Assembly (NCBI GenBank): GCA_948567375.1
Contig: OX419755.1
Span: 31,501,001 to 31,565,000, forward strand
Reading direction: 5' to 3'
Source: Lunularia cruciata
Lineage: Eukaryota; Streptophyta; Marchantiopsida; Lunulariales; Lunulariaceae
DNA length: 64,000 nucleotides
Each line of letters opens with the position of its first letter. Positions within the stretch are counted from its first letter, which is position 1. Positions 45,414 to 54,937 of this stretch are shown here, piece by piece. Position numbers and translations under genes: made by a program. The notes beneath the pieces were generated by a model. The model saw nothing but the letters and a program-made list of their open reading frames with translations. It had not been told where the DNA came from and did no database searches.

Positions 45414-48400
45414 CTACCTTCTATGGTACATCTTCAACTTATCATGGTTAATCCTATCAAAGTGTCTGCCTCCGAACTCCTTGAGATCATAGGTGTAATT
45501 TCCCCACACCTTCTCCACTATGAAAGGTCCAAAGTACTTAGGCAAAAACTTCTTTTGCACTCTCTTGAATCGAATGGAAGCAAACAACATTACCCAATCA
45601 CCTTCTTTGAAAGTCTCCACCTTCTTCTTGCCTTGCCTCTTGTCATAGCTCTCCTTTTGTTTCCTTTGGGCTTGCTCCACTCGAACCATAGCAACTGCTC
45701 TTGCCTCTTCCAACTCCATGAGTTGATCCTTCCTTGACTTCTCTGCATCACCTCCTTGTGCTTTCTTCAATCTCCTATGAATGCTTTGGAAGGTAGGAAG
45801 ATCAAAGTGAATAGGTAAGGTAGACTCAATACCATACACCAATTGAAATGGAGAATATCCAGTGGAAGTTTTCATGGTTGTCCTATACTCCCACAAAACT
45901 GCATGAATCCTCTTGTCCCAATGATGTTTAGCCCCCTCCATTTCTGCATCTTTGGCCAACATCATGCACAAGGTCTGATTGGTTCTCTGTGCCAAGCCAT
46001 TGGAATTTGGCTTATAGGATGTAGTTACTCTATGTGTGATAGAGAAATGTCGTAGCATGGCTGTAGTAATGCTTCCTGTAAACTCTCCTCCTCTATCAGA
46101 AACCAACTCCAAAGGGCATCCAAACCTAGTGATAATGCGTTCATAAAGAAATCTACCCACTTCATCTTCATTCTTGTCCCTCAATGGTCTAGCCTCAACC
46201 CACTTGGTAAGGTAATCAGTAACTACCACAATGTACCGATTGTTCCTTGGGGTTCTATTGAGAGGACCTACAAAATCAATTCCCCACTTCTCAAAAGGTC
46301 CTAGCAATGGAATTGATCTAAGTGGTGGAGTGGATGTAGACTTTCTAGCAAAAGCTTGACAAACATGACAAGCTTTGCAATAATCAAGACAATCCTTGAA
46401 AATCCCTCTCCAATGGTAACCTGCATCTAGAATCTTGAAAGCAGTCACCTTTCTTGCAAAGTGTCCTCCACATACTAAACCTTCATGAAACTCCTTTATG
46501 AGTAGGATAGACTCTTCCTTACCCACTGCTCTTCGAAGTAGTCCATCTGCTCCTTGGTGAAAAAGAATATCCTTCACCATTGTGTAAGGGCTAGATCTTG
46601 CTGCAAGGGCCTTCCTCTCCCTAGCATGCATCCCTTCTGGATAGTTACTTCTTGTCACAAAATCCACAATCTCCTTGTACTCCATTGGAACCTCTTGAGT
46701 GACTGAGATTGTCATGAGCTCCTCATCCGGGAAGGAATCATCCACTGGCTCATCTCCATCATGATCATAGGCTCTAGATAATAAATCAGCATTTGCATGT
46801 TTCTTTCTTGGCCTATCTTCAATGGTGTAGTCATACTCAGACAAGAGTATCATCCACCTTGCTAGTCTCCCTTCAACATTAGGCTTGTTGAAGATGTACT
46901 TCAAAGCCTTGTGATCCGTGACAATGGTGGCTTTCCCTCCAATCAAGTAGTGTCTAAACTTCTTGAGACCAAAGATCACTGCCAACCCTTCTCTCTCCGT
47001 GACAGAGTAGTTCTTCTCTGCTGAAACCATCTGCCTACTAGCATAAGCTATTGGATGATCATGCCCATCTTGGTCTAATTGACTAAGAGTGCATCCTATA
47101 GCTACATTAGAAGCATCAGTGTAGAGGATGAAAGGTTTACTCCAATCAGGTTTAGCAAGAATTGGAGCTACAACAAGGGATTGCTTGAGCTCCTCAAAAG
47201 CTTTGAGAGCCTCCTTGTCTTCCAAAATCACCATGTAATCTACACCCTTCTTCATCTAGATGGTCAATGCATAAGCCTTGTTGGAAAATGAGAAGATGAA
47301 CCTCCTATAGTACCCAACCATCCCCAAGAATTGGCGTAACTTTGTCAAGCTTGAAGGGAATGGAAGGTCTGAGATTTTCCTCACCTTCTCAGGATCAACT
47401 CCTATTCCATCCTTGGAGATGATGTTCCCCAAAAGTAGACCTTCTTCACATCCAAAAATGCACTTCTCTGGGTTGAGTGATGCATTTGCCTCATCCAAGC
47501 GTTGCGAGACTTTGATTAGGTGCTCAAAGTGCTCCTCCTTGCTCCCATAGACACAAAAGTCATCAATGAAATCTCTCACAAATTTCCCAATGAAAGGTTC
47601 AAATACCTTGTTCATGAACCGTTGGAATGTGGCTGGAGCATTGCAAAGCACAAAAGGCATGACCTTGAAAGCGTAAGTTCCCCAAGGTGTGGTGAACGTG
47701 GTGAGTTGTTGATGCTGTGGTGCAATCTTGATTTGGTTGTATCCACTATAACCATCTCCAAAACTGTACCTCTCATGACCTGCAACCTCCTCCAAGATCT
47801 CATCAATGAATGGGAATGGGTAGTAGTCCTTCTTGGTAACAACATTGAGCTTCTTGTAATCCACACATACCCGAAGCTTGCCATTCTTTTTCTTCACAAT
47901 GACAATTGGAGACACCCATTCTAAATTCTCCACCTCAAAGATAAATCCAGCCTCCTTGAGCTTATCAATTTCCTCCTTCACAACCAAAGATATTGGTGGG
48001 CTAATGCGACGTTGCTTTTGGCGGATTGGTCTTGCATGTGACTCCACCTCTATCTTGTGCTCCTCCAAGGTGACTTCCTTCAAATCCTTGTAACTAAAAG
48101 CAAACACATGGATGAACTTGCGGAAAATCTCCTCAAATCTCACCTTCTCCTCCTTGGTAACATTTGGGCCATACTTGAGGGTAGATAACCTTCTCTCTAC
48201 CTCCTCAAGTGTCAATGGTGATTTATCTGGGTCCTTCAAAACCTCTGGCTTAGGTGAAAAATCCATAGCACACAAAGGATACACATCTGAATTAGATTCA
48301 TATTCATCCTCCTCCGTGGAAGTCTCCTCTTCCATGCTTGTGTCCACACCTGAAGCTCCTTCTTCAGAATCTGATTCCCAATAATCAAAAGATGGTGTAT

Positions 48401-48470
48401 CTGAATGTGAAGTGTTGGTGGTGTTAGTCACAGGAACTATGACTCTATGGTTTGATGGCCCAATCCTCAA
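45414..48470 (-). pseudogene. Gypsy B pol: reverse transcriptase, RNase H, integrase
   Basis: One frame of about 1018 codons with a single stop, TAG at 47256-47258. Reverse transcriptase: SPIVIVKKKNGKLRVCVDYKKLN, then FIDDFCVYGSKEEH with the catalytic FIDD. RNase H: PFILYTDASNVAIGCTL and VTDHKALKYIF. The integrase has an HHCC-type zinc region (FHEGLVCGGHFARKV...YCKACHVCQAF) and a core with GIDFVGP and LVSDRGGEFT. The third catalytic position, exactly 35 residues after the second Asp, is Gln (NGLAQRTNQTL), whereas gypsy A retains Glu. The end, GGRHFDRINHDKLKMYHRR, lies next to the polypurine tract. Despite good preservation, integrase is probably inactive. Confidence 0.9.
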
Positions 48471-48485
48471 GTACCCTTTGTGCCA

Positions 48486-49433
48486 TCAATCAGTTGTGCG
48501 TGCTGCTCTCAACCATGGCCTCCCAAGAAGTAAGTCATAGCTTGAATCCTTCAAGACTTGGAAAGTCATGAGATTTTGAACTCCCATAACTGAAACTACC
48601 ACTTTATCCATCACCCCTACTGGTCGAACTTGTTGCTTGTTTGCCATGCTCACCACAAATGTTGAAGGTCTTGAGGGTATCATACCCAACTTCTTCATCA
48701 ACCTTTCTGACATGGCATTCACTGCTGATCCTCCATCAACCAATGCATCCTTGATGTTGTGACTATTCACTCTCACATCAATCTTGGAGGCATATTCACA
48801 AGCCTCCCATGGTGCTGGCTTGGCATCCACCACTCCCATTGATACTGGAACTTTTGCCTTCTTCTTCTTCTTGCTCCTTGTAGAACTCAAACCACCTCTA
48901 AGCTCCTTTCTCAAGGTAGGGTTCAAAGCAATTAATTGGCCCACTGTGATGTTAGCTTTGTGACTACCAACATCCTCCAACACATTGTAGTTCCATTGTT
49001 GCTTTGAGATCAAGAAGTCCTCCATCCCCAACTTCTTCCTTGGAGTCTTTGTTGTTGATGGTGTTGAGGTGCAAGTGCTCCTAGTAGACATAGGAGTATC
49101 CTTGCTTGAAGTAAATCCTTGAGAAGAGTGAACATCCTCTGCAAAACAAGCTCTCTTCTTCTCTTGTGCCAAAAGCTCCAAATTAAGACCCTTGGAGTTT
49201 GAGCACTCTCCCTTCTCATACTTGCTCTCAACCCTTACCTTTGTTGGGATTCGGAGCCACTTGGGTTTCACTACCTCCCTCTTTCCCTCTATTGGCTCCC
49301 TCATAACCCCTTCCTCCATGGTAAGTGGAATTTGGGCAATTCCTTTGGATATGGCCTCTTCCTCTACAACCAAAACAATTTCTATCATTGAAATTGTTTG
49401 CTGGTCGGCCTCCTCTATATGGATAGTTTCCAT
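48486..49433 (-). pseudogene. Gypsy B protease region
   Basis: 315 codons. The first ~60 residues overlap the gag end in another frame, consistent with frameshifting or a small indel. A basic linker (RSKKKKKAKVPV) precedes the protease: ALVDGGSAVNAMSERLMKKLGM (retropepsin DxGS-type active site) and SYDLLLGRPWLRA. The stop TGA at 48486-48488 separates it from the same-frame pol at 48470, so pol and protease were probably one polyprotein. Confidence 0.85.
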
Positions 49434-50220
49434 AACTCCTAGGCCCTCTCCCTACATTCTGATCCACCTCTCTCTTCTCCCATAGTTGCACCACATTGAT
49501 CTTGAGATCCGCAAGTTGTTCTGTGATGGTTTGGAGTGGATCTTTTGGTGGAGGTGCAAGAACTGGAGCAACTACTACTTGTGGTGCAACCCTTGTCACC
49601 AAAGTATCAGAAGTTCCACCATACTTGTAGCCTTGAGGAGGATGCACAACCTCCTTCACCACCAAATCACTCTCATCCCCTTCCAAACTCTCCTCCATAC
49701 GAATTGCGATCTTGATAGCTTCAACCTTGGAAGAAGGTTTCTCATATCTCACTTTGCTTCTAATTTGTGGTCTCAATCCTCCCACAAAATTCTTGGTGAG
49801 CATGGCCCCTATGCCAATCATTGTAGTCTCCACATCATCCCCACCCTTCCTCAACACTATGCGAAATCTGGACTCCAACTTTTCCACTCTTTCCACATAG
49901 ACTCTCATTTTCTCTCCATCTCCTTGCTTGAGAAATGTAACCTCACTCATCAATCTCTCATAACTCTCATCAGGAAGAAAGTTCTCAATGAGTGCTGAAG
50001 TCAAAGTCTCCCAAGACTCCTCTTCCCCCTCTCTCCTCTCTCTCTTTTGGTATTCTGACTCATACCATGTAAGTGCTGCATCCTCAAAGAAATCTGGTAA
50101 TAATGAGGCCCACTCATTCTTCCTCCTCTCATTGTTTCCTATGCAAGCTCTCTTGAAGTCTCTCACAAAGGCCTCCACATCTTCTCCATCCTTGCCAAAG
50201 AAAACCGGAAGTTTCCCCAT
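49228..50220 (-). CDS. Gypsy B gag
   Basis: 330 codons, uninterrupted, starting MGKLPVFFGKDGEDVEAFVRDFKRAC. It contains the retrotransposon-gag capsid pattern (WASLLPDFFEDAALTWYESEYQKRE, WETLTSALIENFLPDESYERLMSEVTFLKQGDGEKMRVYVERVEKL) and, near the end, a CX2CX4HX4C zinc knuckle CFGCRGRGHIQRNC. It would form virus-like particles and bind element RNA in the cytoplasm. The ATG at 50218-50220 is the natural first start of this frame. Confidence 0.88.
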   Translation of the reverse strand: MGKLPVFFGKDGEDVEAFVRDFKRACIGNNERRKNEWASLLPDFFEDAALTWYESEYQKRERREGEEESWETLTSALIENFLPDESYERLMSEVTFLKQGDGEKMRVYVERVEKLESRFRIVLRKGGDDVETTMIGIGAMLTKNFVGGLRPQIRSKVRYEKPSSKVEAIKIAIRMEESLEGDESDLVVKEVVHPPQGYKYGGTSDTLVTRVAPQVVVAPVLAPPPKDPLQTITEQLADLKINVVQLWEKREVDQNVGRGPRSYGNYPYRGGRPANNFNDRNCFGCRGRGHIQRNCPNSTYHGGRGYEGANRGKEGGSETQVAPNPNKGKG

Positions 50221-50490
50221 CTTAACCCCTCACTATCTTTCTTTTCTCTCAATTTTTTTTTCTCTTTTCTTTTCTCTCACTCTATTACTAATAGAGTATA
50301 TACATGACTAACACCATTTGAGAATAATCCACTCTAGGGAACACAAAAAGTTCAAGTTGCTCCAAGATTTCTATAGCAACATCAAATCCTAGAGTGCATA
50401 TTAATTGAACTCTCATGGATAGTTTATCCATAAGTTGAAAGATTATCTCCATCACTAATCTTGAGAACTAGCTGATGAAGGTGGTAGTAT

Positions 50491-51166
50491 TTATGTAGCT
50501 GTACTAAGACTCTCTCCAAGATCCTTCACCAAAGTTTCCAAAAGTGCTTTTACTCCACTACACTCATGTCCTTTTGGAAGTCCTTCAACTCCACAAACCT
50601 CACACAACTCCTTGGTCTTAGATCTTCTCCCTCCCAATCTTGGTGAAGAAGGTCCAACATGCAAACCCAAGTCAAGTAAGCCTCTCCTTTCCCTCAATCT
50701 CTTGCTCTCAAAGGTCAATGGACATGAACTTGCCTTATGTCCCCTCTCTCCACATAGAAAGCACTTAGACTCACTCTTTCCTCCAAGTGGTGTAGGTTTT
50801 TGGATCCTCTCAACACTCTCTTCAAATTCTATTGTAAACTCTCTTTTCCTCAAATCCACCCCTACAATCATCTCAAACCCTTGGGGAACCTTGCATAATC
50901 TCAATTTCCACTCTTGATGGCCCTCCATGTTCCCAAGATGAATCTAAACACTCAAACATGCTTTTTGTTGATCTCAAACTTCTCATGCATGAGATCTCCA
51001 CTCTGCAGAATTGACCCTTCCTCACAATGTCACTCAAATCTCCCAACCAATATGTCACAGTCCTCTGAAATTTTGCACACTTGATAACAACTCCAGGGCG
51101 TCCCTCCTTGCAAATTTCAGATCTTTTCATTGAGCCATTTGGCCTAGACACCTTTCTATTAAGCAC
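50491..51166 (-). pseudogene. Gypsy B extra zinc-knuckle ORF upstream of gag
   Basis: Between primer site and gag there is a second coding region. Frame 1 (51166-50873) gives EGRPGVVIKCAKFQRTVTYWLGDLSDIVRKGQFCRVEISCM...ECLDSSWE. After a frameshift near 50930, frame 2 (to 50491) gives HQEWKLRLCKVPQGFEMIVGVDLRKREFTIEFEE. A zinc knuckle CFLCGERGHKASSC and a second Cys cluster, CEVCGVEGLPKGHEC, follow. It is distinct from gag, which has its own knuckle. An extra ORF upstream of gag is known from Ogre/Tat-type elements; whether this is related I cannot tell. A spliced or frameshifted single ORF, or a captured gene piece, are alternatives. Confidence 0.6.
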
Positions 51167-51179
51167 CCATATTTCAGAT

Positions 51180-51765
51180 TTGGTCTGAAAACCACCCCCC
51201 TCACTTCAAAAACTCATTTCTCTCTGTGCAAGAATGATCTCTCTCTAATTTTTGTGGCAGCAGGTAGGATACAATGCACTAAATTTGCTTGAAAATTTTC
51301 AGGACAATTCACTGATAACTGAAGAAATGGCAGACTCTGTACAATTTTCCAGAGAGCATGCAGTTGCGGGAGCACTTTACCCTATCAACTTTCAAAAATT
51401 CTAGCCCAGTGCGCATAGAAGCTCTCACAATAATTTTAAGTGTGCTAACTGAAAGATAACCCAAGCTATCATGTGTAGAAATCTCAAGTCCAGATCTCAA
51501 ACTTGAGATTTTGCCCAAAATCACCTTAATCCCCAAAATCTGCAATCCACCTCACACAATCTCTCCAATTCCTCTCATGTGTACAAGATGTACAAAATCA
51601 CATCAAAGACATCATAATGAACTACAGGGTATACAAATGGATCTTGGTTCTCTAACATAAGTTCAGCCCTCTCCTCTCCTAATGTTCTCTCCAAGTGAGC
51701 TCTCATAGCCTCCTTCTGCCTAATGTAGAATTGGACGCGGAACATTATCTTGCCTTCTAGAGAGG
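51180..51765 (-). other. Gypsy B 5' leader
   Basis: Untranslated sequence between the primer binding site and the extra ORF. Short frames are present but none with recognisable features. Confidence 0.5.
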
Positions 51766-51782
51766 TCCCGGCAACGGAACCA
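51766..51782 (-). other. Gypsy B primer binding site
   Basis: On the minus strand TGGTTCCGTTGCCGGGA, four bases inside the 5' LTR. Its complement ends in CCA as a tRNA 3' end does. It resembles, with changes, the TGGCGCCGTTGCCGGGG-type site used by many plant gypsy elements, and differs from the Met-tRNA site of E1/E2. Confidence 0.65.
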
Positions 51783-51786
51783 AAAA

Positions 51787-52476
51787 TGTGAGCTGGCCTG
51801 TCTCTCACTCAGGATGAACCTCTGATGGCTATTATGGTAGCGCACCATGGACTAAGAAGGCAAGGAACCCCAACTCCATCATACTCCTCCAAGGCTAACA
51901 CTCCAAGACTCAAGACATTGCTCACTAGAGAACTCAATGAGAGAGATAGTTGCAAATGAAAGGATGATGAGTACCTCCTCACCCCTTGTTTATATACTTG
52001 TGAAATAGTTACGTACCAAAGTTACTAATTACCGGAGTAACTCAAGTTACTAGACTAAAAGTCAAGTCAAGTCAAAAAGTAGAAAGGAATATCCATTCAC
52101 ATGGGCATATTCCCCTAAGCATGTGGTCTTATCTTGACCCAACCACTAAGTCAAGGATTCCTTCACATGGGCTATCCTTGGACTAAAGAAGAATCCAAAA
52201 CAAAAAGGCTTGCGGGCCCAAGAGTTCTCAACTCTTTCCTCAAAGCCAAACACCTAGGAATAATACCAAGTCAACACACTAAAATCCAAAATAGTGGTGC
52301 TCATCTTTTCTACTTCCTCTAAAGTAAGGTCCCATCTATCTTAGCTATGACTAACTTTAGCTAACCATGACTAATATAGAACCATCCTTTATCTCTACAT
52401 AAATAATATCTCTTAAGTACTTGTAATACCAAGCTAAATATCACAATACCACACACATGCACAAATGGGTGTTACA
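51787..52476 (-). repeat. Gypsy B 5' LTR
   Basis: Nearly identical to 44676-45364. Followed by the second GTAC of the target duplication at 52477-52480. Confidence 0.92.
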
Positions 52477-53882
52477 GTACGCAGTGGGTTTACTTGGAGT
52501 GGTGCTTGGTATCACCCTATATCTCAGGTCCCAGTGAGGAAGGAGATTGACTTTGAGTTGGAGTTTGACACAAGAGCTGATTCAGTTGAGAGTGCACTTG
52601 GTGGGTCCGCACCATTGTTGTGGGACATGGATGAGATCTATGGTGCCTCCAAAGGCCCTAGGCGTTACTCTGGTACAGTGGGTACCATTGATTTGGATGA
52701 CTTCATGCAGGAGTTTGATAGTTGGTGTGATCTGCAGCAGATGCGGAACCCGACTTTGTTCACACCCTTCATGGCATGGAAGGGGTTGTTTCAGCATCTA
52801 GAGGGTCCTCTGATGGATGACTACCATGAGTTCAGGAGAGCTCATTTGGAGGAGATTGAGTTATGGAGACAATATTGGTCTCCACACTATGTCTCCATCA
52901 CTTCAGGCTCGGTGGCCAGGAGTAGATCGGCTGTACCTACGAGTTCTAGCTCGAGTAGTGTGGGTGGAGCTAGTGGAGGTGCACTAGCTGGAGATAGTGC
53001 TACTACGAGTGGAGCTACCGCTACAGGAGGTGGTGTGGTACCGGGGTTTAACCCCATGGTGGAGTTCTTCTTGTGTTTGAGGTAGAACTACCAGGGAGTA
53101 CGGATTGACAAGTTGAGAAGCTTGCAGGAGTTCCAACAGAAGGCTGGAGCAAGCCTACATGAGGTATACACTTGCATGAGGCGGCTGATCAGTTTCACTC
53201 AGGGAGTTACTGAGGCCCAGGCAGTCCAATTTTGGTATGGGATATTGGACAGTGAGTTACGACGCAGAGTTTGTGATGCTATGTTGTTGCGGGCTACTTC
53301 GCTCACTTTGGCAGTAGTCTTTGGTTTGGCTGAGCGTATTGAGCTCAACATGGTAGAGGAGAGGGTGGTGACATCTGGATTTAGTAGGGAGACCTCATCC
53401 ACAACTGTGACTTCTTCTAGAGTGCAGCAGAGTGCACCATGCCTAGTTAGTTTTTGAGGACTAGGTGGACCGCCCAGATCCTATGGAGCGAGTGGAGGGC
53501 CTAGTGGAGTTAGATCCTTACTCTCATTTTTGAGTCAGCAGCAGCCAGTGAGTGGTGGTGTTGCTTGTTGGACTTGTGGTGGACCTCACCATTGGAGAGA
53601 GTGTACTTCGGGCAGTGGACCTGATACCTTGGGTGCATCACAGCCAGCACATAGGCAATGTGACCATTGCCACAGATTTGGTCACACTAGTGACCGGTGT
53701 TTTGACCTACACCCGGAGTTACGGAGTGGTAGGGCTGTTATGGCAGGTAGTAAAGGAGCCCCAGTTCATGGAGGACGAGGTGGTAGAGGATCTACCTCAT
53801 ATGCTGGTGATAGAGATGCTTTGGACTTCCACCTCATATGCTGGTGATAGAGATGCTTTGGACTTCATGTGCGGAGCAGCAT
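52477..53882 (+). pseudogene. Element C copy 2 gag, main part
   Basis: Reads SGFTWSGAWYHPISQVPVRKEIDFELEFDTRADSVESALGG, then a capsid-like region (FDSWCDLQQMRNPTLFTPFMAWKGLFQHLEGPLMDDYHEFRRAHLEEIELWRQYW), a Ser/Thr/Gly/Ala linker and FNPMVEFFLCLR. After a TAG at 53083-53085 it continues (LRSLQEFQQKAGASLHEVYTCMRRLISFTQGVTEAQAVQFWYGIL). Two zinc knuckles follow near 53565-53700: CWTCGGPHHWREC and CDHCHRFGHTSDRC. A stop at 53455-53457 separates capsid and knuckles. A 37-bp tandem duplication lies at 53794-53867. An apparent ATG at 52465 lies inside the gypsy B LTR and is an artefact. Confidence 0.75.
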
Positions 53883-54937
53883 AGGTGGATGCATCTACAG
53901 CTGTGACTAGGAGTGCAGTACGTGCTTCAAAGCCTAGAGGAGCATCAGTGGAGTTGGACCCACAGAGAGGAGAGGTATGGAGACACGTTAGACTTCTCCA
54001 GTCTTTCACGATATCTGAGGCATTGTAGACAACATCCATGGTTCCTAGACGTCCCAGTGCAGGTGTGGTAGGTGGTGATGGAGTACATGATGGACTACCT
54101 ACTAGTCAGCCACCTGCTACAACATAGACTGAGTCTATGTGACAACCCGGCAAATATCACTTTTGCAGTAATCGGGTAAGTAAAGTTTGTTCCCGTAGAG
54201 AATTGGTCAGAGTCAGAATTGGTCAAATATGAAGAAAAGTAACAATTTCAGTTCTTCTTGAGTTTTTCTTTAGTCTCTTAGGTAGAAACCACACCTAGAA
54301 GAGAGTAACAAGCACTGATTTGCAGTCTTGTCACAAATTCACACTCCTTAATCACAACTCCATCAAATCTTTCCAAACAATCTTGATTGTGATGATTCAA
54401 GTTCTCCTGAAAATGGCACTTCACTGCAAAGCAACTTCGTCTCAGAATTGTGTTCCACCCCTCTATTGAAGGCACAACTTCCTCAATCAAAATTGCTTCA
54501 CATCAACGTCGCACTGCACTCACAAATGCAGAATACTACCAACACTACAATTCCTCTCAGATCTGTCAAGGCATTGCTTTGATTGCACTTCACTCAGGAT
54601 CAAACACACAGAATGAAGATCAAGGCTGTGGAATCCAACATCCAACAAGCACACTGATTTGCACTTCGAATTTCTTCAAACACTCACAAACACAATCACA
54701 AAGTTGATACTTGGAATCAAGCTCAAGCGACGAGCACTGCTTCATAGCACTTTGCTTTATCTATTCTTAAAAATTATGAGCACGGAACAACATGATACTG
54801 CGAATGCCACTCTTAAGTAGTGAAACAATCGACAGTTATCTTCCTAATGTACTTCTTCCTAAAAACTCTACAAACCTACAGATCTGAAATGCCAATGCAC
54901 CTCTTCGTATCTGCCTCTTCAAATCTCAAATCTGTTA

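Larger units (their letters stand above)
44676..52476 (-). mobile_element. Gypsy B: complete Ty3/gypsy element (7.8 kb)
   Basis: Minus-strand element with two ~690-bp LTRs (3' at 44676-45364, 5' at 51787-52476), flanked by a perfect 4-bp duplication GTAC (44672-44675, 52477-52480). Order: 5' LTR, primer binding site, an extra zinc-knuckle ORF, gag, protease, reverse transcriptase, RNase H, integrase, polypurine tract, 3' LTR. No chromodomain is seen. The LTRs differ at only about nine positions by eye, so it is the youngest element here. Unoccupied site: C1 near 31120. Confidence 0.93.
42978..54137 (+). mobile_element. Element C copy 2 (gypsy-like, 5' part), cut by gypsy B and D
   Basis: It starts TGTCACGCC inside gypsy A. 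42978 to ~44600 is 5' LTR and leader (about 0.7 kb longer than in C1, with no long ORF on either strand). Gag begins before 44675, is interrupted by gypsy B (44676-52476) and resumes at 52477. It is cut at 54138 by element D. The pol region and 3' LTR are not in the window, so lineage cannot be assigned from pol. Confidence 0.65.

Noticed and set aside
52465-53085. An ORF starting at ATG 52465
   Set aside because: The first residues come from the end of the gypsy B LTR. The real gag of element C begins before 44675 and was split by gypsy B.
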